DNA of 64,000 nt from Labilibaculum sp. DW002 (GCF_029029525.1 NZ_JAKJSC010000001.1:2702987-2766986), one strand, 5' to 3'; positions 7,392-16,527 are shown, numbered from the stretch's first letter. The notes: generated by a model not told the origin, from the letters alone. Numbers and translations are program-made.

Positions 7392-9068
7392 TTAAGAGAG
7401 TCTCCGCTTTCTTTTCTTTTTCTTCATAATATTTTCAAACTCATCATCTTCGTCATCAACTTCTCCTGTTGAGTTTGAACCTAATATTACATTTTTAATA
7501 GGTACAAAAGAATCATATGAAACATTTACTGATTCATATTCAAGATATTGACTACTAGATTGATTTAAATCAATACTATCTATTAAATCAAATTCGAAAT
7601 TTTGTAACAGATACTGAACTCCATTGTTCATTAAGAAATTAACTTTTTTAATATCGTTTCTGTCTAAGGCATCATTAAGCATTATTCTTTGATCAACATT
7701 ATCATATTTGGAAAGTGAGTTTTGAAAGGATATCTCATCCGTTATATTTTTTTTATTTACAGAATTTACGATTTCTTTTGGAATTATATATCCATCTATC
7801 TCGCTCTTATCAAGCTGATTAAAATATGCCAACAACTGTCCCTTATTATCAACTTCAAATTCAATTCCTCTCAAGCTTAATGCCCTCAACAGTTGATGTG
7901 AAGAGTAGTTCTTTTTCTTGAAGAGCAATATTTTTCCCTCGATATACCTCTGATTTTGAAACGTATTAAACTTATAAAGTCCTTTTTTATTTAATTTAGT
8001 GTGCACATCCTCGTATTTCAAACTTACATCTTCATTCAAAGTTCTTTTTAATACGTTCCACGACAGGTTTTTACTTATATCAGATGCTTTAAATTCTAGC
8101 CCAGATTCAATATCAATAAAGCTTAAACCATAAATACCCGAACTGTTCCTGTGATAGTTTAGATTAATGCCTTTTTGTTGGCACTGTTTATCAAAATCAG
8201 CATAACCTAATTTGATGAAACTTTTAATTATTTCATTTAATTGTGGTCTTAATTTCCGAGCAATATCTTTTCTGAATTCGAGATTGGCTTTAAACTTTTC
8301 ATCCAAATATTTCAAAGTTGGTTTTAATCTAAGTTTTGAAGCTGCAATACCATACTTGTCACGCTTATTGTTTTCATTTAAACCAAAGTATTTCAATCCT
8401 CGAATAGGGTTTCCATTCTTAGAGTAGCCTTTAGATTGAACCAATGACATATTACATTTTTCTAATTCAGATTTAAATTCTCTTATAGTTGTTGGTTTTT
8501 TTTCTTCCAAAATCTCATGAATGGTAGTTGAGAATCTATCTCTTAAATGCATGTTTTCATTTGGAATATCCTCTAATTTAAGATCTGTTTTTAATTCGTC
8601 ACCTTTAGGTTTTATCCTATTTGTTTGGTTTAGACCATACATTTTTTCAATTTCGGTACATGTTCGCTGAGATTTTGTTCGTTCCCATGAATCTGAAATA
8701 CTTTTGCCATTTTCCTGAATTTTGCAAGATATGATATGGATATGTGAATGCTCTCTGTCGTTATGCTTATACACCACATAAGGTTGATCCCCATATCCCA
8801 TTCCTTTCATGTATTCATCCGCTATATCACTAAACAACTCATCATTTACAGTTTCTCCTGGAGGAAGATTTAAGGAAACATGAAATGTTGTATTTTGTTT
8901 TTTTGTATTCCTCGAATCTAACATGTTGAATTGACTAAGAACTGACACACTTTTAGACGTTATAAGATTTACTTTGGAAATAAGGCAAGCATCTCCCGAT
9001 TTGATCTTATTTTCATTATAAGCAAGTAAACCTTCAAATCCTTTACCTGAAGTAATATTTGCGATCAT
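7392..9068 (-). CDS. Relaxase/mobilization nuclease, MobA/VirD2 type (558 aa)
   Basis: The N-terminal relaxase domain carries the candidate catalytic tyrosine Y17 (GLLAYNENK), the FHVSLNLPPGE strand near residue 62, and the metal-binding histidines of REHSHIHI (H107, H109, H111). It nicks oriT and leads single-stranded DNA transfer. Residues about 170-500 are a poorly conserved helical region and the C-terminus ends in a basic patch (MKKKKRKRRLS). The start overlaps the MobC-like gene by 4 nt (ATGA), the normal mob operon layout. No type IV secretion genes are visible, so the element appears mobilizable rather than self-transmissible, unless such genes lie left of the window. Confidence 0.92.
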   Translation of the reverse strand: MIANITSGKGFEGLLAYNENKIKSGDACLISKVNLITSKSVSVLSQFNMLDSRNTKKQNTTFHVSLNLPPGETVNDELFSDIADEYMKGMGYGDQPYVVYKHNDREHSHIHIISCKIQENGKSISDSWERTKSQRTCTEIEKMYGLNQTNRIKPKGDELKTDLKLEDIPNENMHLRDRFSTTIHEILEEKKPTTIREFKSELEKCNMSLVQSKGYSKNGNPIRGLKYFGLNENNKRDKYGIAASKLRLKPTLKYLDEKFKANLEFRKDIARKLRPQLNEIIKSFIKLGYADFDKQCQQKGINLNYHRNSSGIYGLSFIDIESGLEFKASDISKNLSWNVLKRTLNEDVSLKYEDVHTKLNKKGLYKFNTFQNQRYIEGKILLFKKKNYSSHQLLRALSLRGIEFEVDNKGQLLAYFNQLDKSEIDGYIIPKEIVNSVNKKNITDEISFQNSLSKYDNVDQRIMLNDALDRNDIKKVNFLMNNGVQYLLQNFEFDLIDSIDLNQSSSQYLEYESVNVSYDSFVPIKNVILGSNSTGEVDDEDDEFENIMKKKKRKRRLS

Positions 9069-9409
9069 TTTACTAAAGTCTCGGTTATTGATTCTATTTC
9101 TTTTTCCAATTTCGAAATGATTTTAGCAGTCTCAATAAACATTTTTTGGTCTGGGTATTGATGTATTTGCTTTATATGCTGGTTAAGATTTGTTCCGATA
9201 CGTCCGAGCGATAATATCATTTCTTCTTTAGTTCTGTCTCGATAAGAAATAGAGTAATGCCCATTTAACAACACCTCTCTAACTGTTGATGATAAGTCAT
9301 CATTTAACGGATAAAAATTATTTTTAATTTCAGCTTTTTCCTTCGCAGATAGATAAATTTTTATATACTCTATTCTTTTATCTTCTTTTGATTTCTTTGG
9401 CCTAGCCAT
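9065..9409 (-). CDS. MobC-like mobilization accessory protein (114 aa)
   Basis: A basic N-terminus (MARPKKSKEDKR) leads into a ribbon-helix-helix-type segment (IKIYLSAKEKAEIKNNF), and the C-terminal half carries the MobC signature LGRIGTNLNQHIKQIHQ. Such proteins bind oriT and open DNA for the relaxase. It is the first gene of a two-gene operon with the relaxase (4-nt overlap), and its upstream gap contains the candidate oriT. Confidence 0.88.
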   Translation of the reverse strand: MARPKKSKEDKRIEYIKIYLSAKEKAEIKNNFYPLNDDLSSTVREVLLNGHYSISYRDRTKEEMILSLGRIGTNLNQHIKQIHQYPDQKMFIETAKIISKLEKEIESITETLVK

Positions 9410-9615
9410 ATCAACTTTTTTATTTATTCAATAATGTTTCGATCGCAGAGAGAACATTCTCCTTTATCATTTCTATCCTAGTTCAGGATATAAATCAAGT
9501 TTCTGACTCAATCAGAAAGAGGTTTTGAAGGCACACAAAACACACCTTGCTTCCAACCGTCAATCCACAATTCCTAGCAAGAACAAAATAGGAGACGTAT
9601 TCTGCTTTAAAAATT
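9410..9615. other. Candidate transfer origin (oriT) region
   Basis: This gap lies just upstream of the mobC-relaxase operon, where oriT usually sits. It has a perfect 7-bp hairpin, TTTCTGA (9500-9506) / TCAGAAA (9512-9518) with loop CTCAA, and a second inverted repeat CTTGCT (about 9551) / AGCAAG (about 9580) with a 24-nt loop. The second hairpin also lies downstream of the 9616-9894 gene and could be its terminator. The nick site is not identifiable by eye. Confidence 0.5.
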
Positions 9616-9894
9616 CTATTTACCATTGATATCACCATAAATTTCCTTGGCTTCATTCAAGTTCTTATATCGAGATATGTATTTTTTTAAGGCTTCATTT
9701 ATAATTTTACCAATTGATTTCCTCTCGTAAAAAGCAATAGCCTTTATCTGATTTAATAATTCTATGTTGAGGTAATAAGTCGCCTTCATAGATCCTAAAT
9801 CAGATAACTTTTTCTCTTTACTAGTTTCTTTTTCTTCAGAAATGCTCGATTGCAATAAGCCATCAATTCCTGTTTTAAAATTCTTTTTTGCCAT
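9616..9894 (-). CDS. Small ribbon-helix-helix-like protein, ParA partner candidate (92 aa)
   Basis: A disordered basic N-terminus is followed by a beta strand and two helices (ATYYLNIELLNQIKAIA, then RKSIGKIINEALKKYISRYK), the pattern of a CopG/ParG-like ribbon-helix-helix fold. It starts 53 nt downstream of parA on the same strand, the place of a small centromere-binding ParB-type partner in type Ib partition systems. The partner role is inferred from fold pattern and position. It could instead be an oriT-binding or regulatory protein, since the mob operon follows. Confidence 0.7.
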   Translation of the reverse strand: MAKKNFKTGIDGLLQSSISEEKETSKEKKLSDLGSMKATYYLNIELLNQIKAIAFYERKSIGKIINEALKKYISRYKNLNEAKEIYGDINGK

Positions 9895-9947
9895 CCTTTA
9901 TGGTTTTAATGGTGATTATGGTTGATATGGTATTAATCAGAAAAAAT

Positions 9948-10697
9948 CTAATATTGTTTACTTAGAAATTCCTCACAGAGGCTTAAATAATCTTCAGCAC
10001 CATTACTCTTCGGTGCATATCTGAAAATATCAATTCCTGCTGATGGAGCTTCTGCAAGTGCTATGTTTTCACGAATAAAGGTTTTATATAGTTTCGACCC
10101 AAAATGCTCTTTAATAACCTCAGAAATATCTCTATGCATAACTTTACGTGGGCTGAACTGTGTGAGTAAAATCCCTTCCAATTCAAGTTTATTATTAAGC
10201 CTTGTTTTAATCTTATCAGTTAACTCCAATAATTTACTCAGCCCTTGGATACTTAAATGATGGGGTAAAATAGGAACTAAGAATGAATCAGATGCAGTTA
10301 GTGCATTCAATGAGGTCAAACCCAATGATGGAGAGCAGTCAATCAAGATATAGTCGTAATCTGATCGAATTTCTAAAATTGCTTCTCGCAGTGAAAATTC
10401 TCTTCCTGGTTCATTTGATAGCTCTACTTCAAAAGCACTTAAATCAATTGACGAAGGAAGCAAATGAAAATTCTCATCAATTGAAATTGGCTTGAACTCA
10501 CAATTTCCTTTTAATAAATTATAAACATTATCATCTTGCGATTTTACTCCCAGAGACTGACTTAGATTGCACTGAGGATCCAAATCGACACCTAAAACTT
10601 TATGTCCTGATCTACTAAGAGCAGCAGCTAATGAACATGTCGTAGTAGTTTTTCCGACTCCTCCTTTTTGGTTGATGATTGATATTATTTTTGTCAT
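9948..10697 (-). CDS. parA: ParA-family partition ATPase (249 aa)
   Basis: A deviant Walker A box, KGGVGKTT at residues 11-18, is followed by GVDLDPQCNLSQSLG (Walker A') and DYILIDCSPSLGLTSLNAL (Walker B). The length of about 250 residues with no N-terminal HTH fits the short, type Ib/Soj-like ParA group. ParA moves or positions DNA by ATP-driven binding to the nucleoid. It is followed by a small RHH-like gene and preceded by a long inverted repeat (10791-10857) that may be a centromere or terminator. A ParA on an integrating element suggests an extrachromosomal phase. Confidence 0.93.
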   Translation of the reverse strand: MTKIISIINQKGGVGKTTTTCSLAAALSRSGHKVLGVDLDPQCNLSQSLGVKSQDDNVYNLLKGNCEFKPISIDENFHLLPSSIDLSAFEVELSNEPGREFSLREAILEIRSDYDYILIDCSPSLGLTSLNALTASDSFLVPILPHHLSIQGLSKLLELTDKIKTRLNNKLELEGILLTQFSPRKVMHRDISEVIKEHFGSKLYKTFIRENIALAEAPSAGIDIFRYAPKSNGAEDYLSLCEEFLSKQY

Positions 10698-10790
10698 TTT
10701 TTTTCAGTTTATGTAGATTTTTAGTCTGCAATCAAGAAATATCCCTCACTACAAACTGGTTTAAAGATTGTTACCTGCACATAACACATT

Positions 10791-10857
10791 CGGCAAACGA
10801 GTCAGCAATCGCCTTTATCCTCTTACTTTTATGGAGCGATTGCAGACCCGTTTGCCG
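10791..10857. repeat. Long inverted repeat between the primase-like gene and parA
   Basis: Two 22-nt arms (10791-10812 and 10836-10857) are complementary at 20 positions around a 23-nt spacer. The arms start CGGCAAACG and end CGTTTGCCG and are GC-richer than the flanks. No T run follows on either side, so it is not a typical terminator. It sits directly upstream of parA, so it may be a partition site, an operator or part of an origin. Confidence 0.8.
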
Positions 10858-10886
10858 ACAGGCTCAAAACACTATAACTAATTGAT

Positions 10887-13316
10887 TTAATCGAAATTAT
10901 AGTTAGATTCCCTTGGATCGCTGACCTTATCATCTAATACAAAAATAAAAGTTGCTCTTCCTCCTCCTTCTGGGTAATATTCATGTGTAACCCCAAGTTC
11001 ACGTGCAACCATTTCTTCAAACAAAGACTTAGCCTGCTTTGTATTCTTACAACTAGCAACCTTATTCGTATAAATCTCCCTAAGGCTAGCTTTTCCACCA
11101 TTCTTATTGATCCACCTCTCTGCTAATTCAACTTTACGATCTGTCTTACTAGCATTAAGTCGAGCATAAACTTTCTTAGCATTCCACATAAAATACTCAG
11201 TTATCTCTATAGCCTTACTTAAACTATCTAAATCAATTTCTTTTAATGATTTTTTATTCTCGCCATAGTTCATTCCTTGAATAATCAGCGCAAATCGGGC
11301 AATATAACCAGGAAATTTAGCCCATGCTCCTCGTAAATAATAGGGCATCTGATAAGATGTCATTTCTTTATAGAGAGTATTGTTAACATAATCTTTAAAC
11401 TTATTGTAAGCTGCTGGCGAAAACTTTGATACCTCAGGATCTGTAGATTCTGCTTCTTCCTTGAAATGAGCATTGTATAACCTATTAAAAACAGACATTA
11501 ATTTCTCATCTAATTCCATTGGAACTTCAATATCGGTAATCATAGGAGCAATTTCCTCTGGAAAAGCAAAAAGAATTCTATCAATTAAGCCATTGTCTTT
11601 TCCAGAAAAAACATCTAACACTTCAGGTTGAATCCCACCCAATACATTTACGAAAGGGTTATTTGCAAAAACTGGTTCTTTACCTTTTCTATTAATGATT
11701 TGTAATATTGCACTCCATAATTTCAACCACATTTCAAGTTCATTTCCTCCAGCAGATTTATATTGATTCATCCCTTTTATCCAACCTGCCAATTCATCCA
11801 TATAACACAATATTCCTGAATGATTATTAATCATCAACTCTGTAATTGCCTCCATAGTAGCGTCTGAAGTAATGAATTGCTTCATAGTTGGCGTATTTGG
11901 TTTTATGGGTATGTCAACATTTACACGCTCTGACTTATTCAACGATTTCCATCTCTGAAATTCACTTTCAAACTCTTCATATTCTTTCTTATATTTCTCT
12001 TTATCTTTTAGATATATTGCTAAAAACTCTTCCTGAAGTTTCTTTAAAGGAAGTATAGCTTTATTTAAGGCTGGAGATTTTTTCGTTCCAGGTCTTGAGA
12101 CAATGGCAGCATATAATATCGCAAATTCTCTCCAATCCTTTTTCAACTCTACAACTCGCTTATTTGACATTGCCATTGCAAAACAAGACAACATGGGAAC
12201 TGCAATAAATTCATTAGGACAATTTATAGCATCTGCTGACTTCCTAACGAATTCAGCAATAGTATTTGGAAAAACATCTACTGGAAATCGTTTAGAATGA
12301 TACTCAGCTTGTAAAAACTTTTTAGCCTTAGGTCGAATTTGTTTATTCAAATTATTAACAACAATACCATGATCTTTTGCCAACCAAAACAATGATTTTA
12401 TTGTAATCCCTGTCCCATTCGATTTTAAAAATCGATCAAAACACTTATTACAGTTATCAATCGCATACTCATTATGAAATCGACTTATTCTATGAAAATA
12501 ATCTCTTCCATTTTCTCCAAAACAATCAATTAAAGCAAAAGCAATATTTCTCCAATTTTCATAGCCTTGAGTGATATCCAACCTTGTCGTTTCAATTACT
12601 CCAATCAATTTATCCACATCCTTATCCAAACTATCAGATTTAATGTGCGATGTACTACTTCTTGGTTTATCTTGCCACGCATGTGGATTAAATTCCTTCT
12701 GAAATTCTGACGAATTAGGATTCATAAACACCTGATCATCGTGTGGTAAAAAGCAAGCTCTTGCCACATCTTTTCCGCTTCCATCAATATTTAAACCATA
12801 GGTGGACTTTAAATAATTTTGAATTCCAATAAAATATTCATGATGATTGGCTCTACTTAAGTCAATTTTAACGACCCACTTTAATCCATCCCCTGATGGA
12901 GAAATAAAGAGTAGTTCTGTCTCCAAATATATATCATCAATTAATAATTCTTTTATCGACTGAACATCCTTAAAGTGATCAAAATCAATTACCAATAATT
13001 CAGAATGTTGTATTAATGACTTATTAGATCTTTGACTAAACACACCTGAGAAACAGACATAATCAAAATTTCCTGCTTTAAATTCAGAAGCCACTACATT
13101 ATCATTAATACTTCTAAGGTTATTTGTTACATCCCTGTATACATCTCCCTTAATCAAATTATAAATATCACTAATACTAAGCGTTTGGCTAGGTATCGTA
13201 TTTGAAATTGGGCATTTAAAAAAACTGATATTCAGTTTATCTTGTCCATGTTCTTTTTCATCTATAAGATTTTCATTATCTTCGCATTGTGAAGAATTAA
13301 GATTACTATTTTTCAT
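10887..13316 (-). CDS. VirE-N/PriCT-2/DUF3987 primase-helicase-like protein (809 aa)
   Basis: Residues about 60-200 match the BT4734/VirE-N primase-like domain (LLVIDFDHFKD, LFISPSGDGLKWVVKID, DVARACFLPHD). Residues about 230-320 fit PriCT-2 (YENWRNIAFALIDCFGENG). Residues about 340-750 fit DUF3987 (FAILYAAIVSRPGTKKSPAL as the phosphate-binding region, then GILCYMDELAGWIKGMNQY). Proteins of this architecture are common in integrative elements of Bacteroidota and are thought to prime or unwind element DNA. It is 131 nt downstream of the HTH gene and upstream of parA. All expected parts are present, so it is probably functional. Confidence 0.88.
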   Translation of the reverse strand: MKNSNLNSSQCEDNENLIDEKEHGQDKLNISFFKCPISNTIPSQTLSISDIYNLIKGDVYRDVTNNLRSINDNVVASEFKAGNFDYVCFSGVFSQRSNKSLIQHSELLVIDFDHFKDVQSIKELLIDDIYLETELLFISPSGDGLKWVVKIDLSRANHHEYFIGIQNYLKSTYGLNIDGSGKDVARACFLPHDDQVFMNPNSSEFQKEFNPHAWQDKPRSSTSHIKSDSLDKDVDKLIGVIETTRLDITQGYENWRNIAFALIDCFGENGRDYFHRISRFHNEYAIDNCNKCFDRFLKSNGTGITIKSLFWLAKDHGIVVNNLNKQIRPKAKKFLQAEYHSKRFPVDVFPNTIAEFVRKSADAINCPNEFIAVPMLSCFAMAMSNKRVVELKKDWREFAILYAAIVSRPGTKKSPALNKAILPLKKLQEEFLAIYLKDKEKYKKEYEEFESEFQRWKSLNKSERVNVDIPIKPNTPTMKQFITSDATMEAITELMINNHSGILCYMDELAGWIKGMNQYKSAGGNELEMWLKLWSAILQIINRKGKEPVFANNPFVNVLGGIQPEVLDVFSGKDNGLIDRILFAFPEEIAPMITDIEVPMELDEKLMSVFNRLYNAHFKEEAESTDPEVSKFSPAAYNKFKDYVNNTLYKEMTSYQMPYYLRGAWAKFPGYIARFALIIQGMNYGENKKSLKEIDLDSLSKAIEITEYFMWNAKKVYARLNASKTDRKVELAERWINKNGGKASLREIYTNKVASCKNTKQAKSLFEEMVARELGVTHEYYPEGGGRATFIFVLDDKVSDPRESNYNFD

Positions 13317-13448
13317 TTTAAAATATTAAATATTAGGGACTAGGTGGAAGGGCAATTCCACCTTTTTTTATTTATATAAATTTTACTTTGGGAAGTGAGA
13401 ACAGATTTGTTAAAGTTGTTCTTCATCTTCAGAAATTATCCATTCAAA

Positions 13449-13778
13449 TTACTTTGATAACTCATCATCTATTTCCTGTTCTATTTCATCATTTGTCTTT
13501 CGCAGATTTTTTTTAATGAATTCATCTAAATCCTCAGGGAAGAAGCGCCAAGACTTACCAATTTTAGCACCTTTAATTTCATTACGTGCTAATCGTTCTC
13601 GAAAAGTTGGAATTGGCATCTGAATATACTCTGCAGCCTGCCTCAACATTAAAACCTTTGAGGTTGATTCTGATTCTTTCTCTTTAACTTCTAATTTTTT
13701 TGATAATACCTTACTAACGGCTACCTCGATTGTCTTCTTAAGATCTTCGGGCGAAATAAGTACTAGTTGTTGACTCAT
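13449..13778 (-). CDS. Excisionase/HTH_17-like DNA-binding protein (109 aa)
   Basis: The middle of the protein is a winged helix-turn-helix of the excisionase/MerR type (MLRQAAEYIQMPIPTFRERL, KGAKIGKSWRFFPEDLDEFI). The N-terminus is a helical extension (SPEDLKKTIEVAVSKVLSKK). Such small proteins steer excision or switch on element genes. It stands between the integrase pair and the replication-like gene, the usual position in Bacteroidota integrative elements, with its own upstream gap of 205 nt. Confidence 0.85.
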   Translation of the reverse strand: MSQQLVLISPEDLKKTIEVAVSKVLSKKLEVKEKESESTSKVLMLRQAAEYIQMPIPTFRERLARNEIKGAKIGKSWRFFPEDLDEFIKKNLRKTNDEIEQEIDDELSK

Positions 13779-13928
13779 TGTATCTTATTATTAATGAATA
13801 CTATATAAATTAACTTTCATTACAAAACTAGATAGTGAGTATCGACTAAACGAAAATAAAACATTAAAAAAACGTTTTTAAACCCTAGATGTCTCATGAT
13901 AAATCATATGGCTTTTAAAACAAAAAAA

Positions 13929-13952
13929 GGACATCCAATATAATGGACATCC
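13929..13952 (-). terminator. Weak terminator after the 13984-15030 gene
   Basis: On the minus strand, GGATGTCCA and TGGATGTCC can pair over 9 positions with two mismatches, followed by seven Ts (13922-13928). Confidence 0.5.
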
Positions 13953-13983
13953 TCTCTAATATTTTTGCGTAATGTAAACAGTT

Positions 13984-15030
13984 TTACCTCTTTGAAGTTC
14001 TATACTTCAAATATTCTTTAATATCTTCTTCAGCCTTCTCTCTCCCAGAAGGAGTTAATAATGGCATAATATCCATAACTTTCTTGTAAATATTTTTAAT
14101 CTTATACCTTTCAGTGGAATGCTTTATTTCATTATATCTTGAGGTTAAATATCCTTCGGTTATAATATGGTACTTTTTCCTAATCTCTTCATCCGTCATT
14201 TCATCTATCACTTCTTTATTATAAAAATATAATAAGGCAATATCAATAGCTTTAAGATTTCTATTTTTTTGAGTTCTATCATCGCCTTTTAAATTATCTT
14301 CTTCATGAACATCCTCAATACAATAATGCTCACCTACTATTCCCTTAATCTCCTTCTCAGTTAAGCCAAAACTTTCAGCATCTACACTTTCACCTTTTTC
14401 ATTCACGAAATCGATATTATTAAAATCATCTCTATTATGAACATTGACAATTTCACTCTTCATTTCTTCAGGCCTATGTTTATCATCATACTCATCATCA
14501 ATAAAATCAAAGTCTTGATTAAGAAAGAATTCTTCATACTTTAATTTATCAACACCATCACATCTTTTCAGAAAAGAATAATTTTTGATCTCAAATTCTG
14601 GTGGTAATAATTCTTGACACATCTGAACTGACTCTATTTCAGCGCAAAACATAAGCCCATCCCTCTTTTTCTTAAGCTTTTTCAAATAAGAAACTACCTT
14701 CTCCCTTAACTGTAAACCAAATCGGTACAATTCGTATTCTTTCGAAGTTATTCCTTTCCTGATTATTTCATCATAGGCATTAAGATTCAAATAGATTTGT
14801 GCACACATCCATAATATCTGAGACAATCTTCCTTCCCTAATTATTTGAATTTCATACTTTGATATATACTTAGATAATTGTTTTGCTTGCTTAATCATCA
14901 ATTTAGAATCTTCCTCTAAAAAACTTATCGTATTAAGAGTATCTGTCAATTGATTAATACCATAAGCCTTAGCAGGTTCTTCACTTGGAATTGTTACTAT
15001 ATTTTGGTCCTTATCTAGCTTTAACTTCAT
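13984..15030 (-). CDS. Unknown protein co-transcribed with the integrase (about 348 aa)
   Basis: The start was set to the ATG at 15030; the longer frame uses a TTG at 15039. The protein is soluble, charged and largely helical, with an N-terminal helical region (residues about 25-120), an acidic middle (FDFIDDEYDDKHRPEEMKSE) and a C-terminal helical part (IDIALLYFYNKEVIDEMTDE, then YLTSRYNEIKHSTERYKIKN). It follows the integrase stop by one base, so the two are coupled. Proteins in this position in Bacteroidota integrative elements are common but uncharacterised. It may help recombination; no catalytic motif is visible. Confidence 0.75.
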   Translation of the reverse strand: MKLKLDKDQNIVTIPSEEPAKAYGINQLTDTLNTISFLEEDSKLMIKQAKQLSKYISKYEIQIIREGRLSQILWMCAQIYLNLNAYDEIIRKGITSKEYELYRFGLQLREKVVSYLKKLKKKRDGLMFCAEIESVQMCQELLPPEFEIKNYSFLKRCDGVDKLKYEEFFLNQDFDFIDDEYDDKHRPEEMKSEIVNVHNRDDFNNIDFVNEKGESVDAESFGLTEKEIKGIVGEHYCIEDVHEEDNLKGDDRTQKNRNLKAIDIALLYFYNKEVIDEMTDEEIRKKYHIITEGYLTSRYNEIKHSTERYKIKNIYKKVMDIMPLLTPSGREKAEEDIKEYLKYRTSKR

Positions 15031-15031
15031 A

Positions 15032-16321
15032 TCAATCAAATTTTAAAAGTTTATTCGCATTTTTCACACTCTCTTCTTCATTCAAACTATCAATATATTT
15101 ACCTATTACTTTTAAACTAGAATGTCCCACATTTTCTGTAATTGTATGTATATCGACACCAGCTCTTAAGGAAGCTGTAACGTAAGAATGGCGGGCATAG
15201 TAAGTTGTTATTGTTGCATCAATATTAAGCTTTACCCCAATTTTTTTCATATATTTATTTACCTGCTTGGTAAACTGCTGAACTTTACGCTTTACCTCCT
15301 CCTCATTGGGTTTTCCATCCAAAACAGGGAAGATAAATTTATCCAACTCTCGAGGGAATCTTCCCCATCTTTCAATGATCCTCTTATTCATTTCAATCAA
15401 GGCAATAGAAATTGGTCGAGCTGATCGATTTGTATTTTTTGTCTTTTCACGGCTAAAACGAATGTGATTGCCATCAATATCTTTATACTTCAGGAGGCAA
15501 AGATCTTTCATATTGATACCATTACCGAGGTATGAAAAAACCCAAATATCACGATAATAATGTTCTGGAGATCCTGGTTCAGGCACATACATTATTATCT
15601 TCTTCAGATCGTCTAGACTTAAAGCTTTTTTGGTATTGTTTCCTTCGGGGGCTTGATACTTTCCCCTTTTCACATCTCCAAAAGGATTTTTATCATTGCC
15701 TATAATTCCATCTGCTATAGCATCATTGAATATCTTTTTTAATGGCCGACAATAAATCCCTACAGTTGTCTTACTGTGTCCTTTATCAAGTATCCATTTC
15801 TCATATTGTCTTAAAAAAGTTGGAGTAATCGTTTCAAATGAAATTGAATTCTTTCCATGAAATTCTTTCAGCTTTTTCATTGAGTAGGTATAGTTATCCC
15901 TTGTCCCTATTCTTTCTTCAGAATTTAGAACGTCGATATACTGATCGTAATAAGCATATACACTTTTCATATCAGAACGCTTCTGTGTAAATCGTTCTTT
16001 AAATTCAACAAATGAAAAACCGTTCATTTCACAAATGACAGCATAAGCCCTTTTTAAATATTGATGAACGACAATTCTCTTTTCTGTTAAATCTTTATTT
16101 AACCTACTACCCTTACTTAATTTTTCGTATTCCTCTTGTGTTACTGCAATCTTTGTTGAATAGTATTTATAAATTCTTTCATGAATAATTCTTACTTTTA
16201 TCGTGTAAGAACCATCCTTGCGTTGCTTGTCCGTATCGAGCACTGCAACCAAAGAAACTCCTTTGTCACTTTGTAGTATTTCTTCATTAACATCTGGAAG
16301 GGAAATCCAATCTAAATTCAT
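15032..16321 (-). CDS. Tyrosine recombinase/integrase of the mobile island (about 429 aa)
   Basis: The start was set to the ATG at 16321 (MNLDWISLPD); the longer frame begins at a TTG. An arm-binding N-terminal part and a SAM-like core-binding domain (residues about 110-200) precede the catalytic domain. In box I the usual arginine is missing (YLGNGINMKDLCLLKYKDID). Box II reads TYYARHSY, with tyrosine in place of the histidine of HxxR. VGHSS and the nucleophile Y of IGKYID follow. Loss of the box I arginine is also known from IntDOT-type integrases. It integrates the element at the tRNA-Ala fragment about 145 nt upstream. Confidence 0.92.
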   Translation of the reverse strand: MNLDWISLPDVNEEILQSDKGVSLVAVLDTDKQRKDGSYTIKVRIIHERIYKYYSTKIAVTQEEYEKLSKGSRLNKDLTEKRIVVHQYLKRAYAVICEMNGFSFVEFKERFTQKRSDMKSVYAYYDQYIDVLNSEERIGTRDNYTYSMKKLKEFHGKNSISFETITPTFLRQYEKWILDKGHSKTTVGIYCRPLKKIFNDAIADGIIGNDKNPFGDVKRGKYQAPEGNNTKKALSLDDLKKIIMYVPEPGSPEHYYRDIWVFSYLGNGINMKDLCLLKYKDIDGNHIRFSREKTKNTNRSARPISIALIEMNKRIIERWGRFPRELDKFIFPVLDGKPNEEEVKRKVQQFTKQVNKYMKKIGVKLNIDATITTYYARHSYVTASLRAGVDIHTITENVGHSSLKVIGKYIDSLNEEESVKNANKLLKFD

Positions 16322-16465
16322 AATGATTTTATTTTTTCGCAAACAGATTCGCAAACTCTTTCATTTGAAACCATATTTTTTACGATTATATCCATAACAA
16401 ACCTAGCTAAAACATTGAATAAATCCAATAACAATAGGCAATAAAGAAAAATGATACAATTCAGA

Positions 16466-16514
16466 TTTTTGACTGGCAGTCAAGAGGTCATCGGTTCGAT
16501 TCCGATATTCTCCA
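16466..16514 (+). other. Attachment site: 3' fragment of tRNA-Ala(GGC)
   Basis: The sequence folds as the 3' half of a tRNA. The anticodon stem is TTTGA (16468-16472) / TCAAG (16480-16484) around loop CTGGCAG (anticodon GGC), followed by variable loop AGGTC, T arm ATCGG-TTCGATT-CCGAT, acceptor strand ATTCTCC and discriminator A16514. The U at position 70 agrees with the G3-U70 alanine signal. Upstream, where the D arm and 5' acceptor should be, there is only AT-rich unrelated DNA. This is the duplicate left by integration into a tRNA-Ala gene. The intact tRNA should lie at the other end of the island, left of the window. Confidence 0.85.
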
Positions 16515-16527
16515 CACTAAAGATAAG

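Noticed and set aside
16442-16514. Complete tRNA gene at the island edge
   Set aside because: Only the anticodon arm, T arm and 3' acceptor strand are tRNA-like; the expected 5' acceptor and D arm are unrelated AT-rich DNA.
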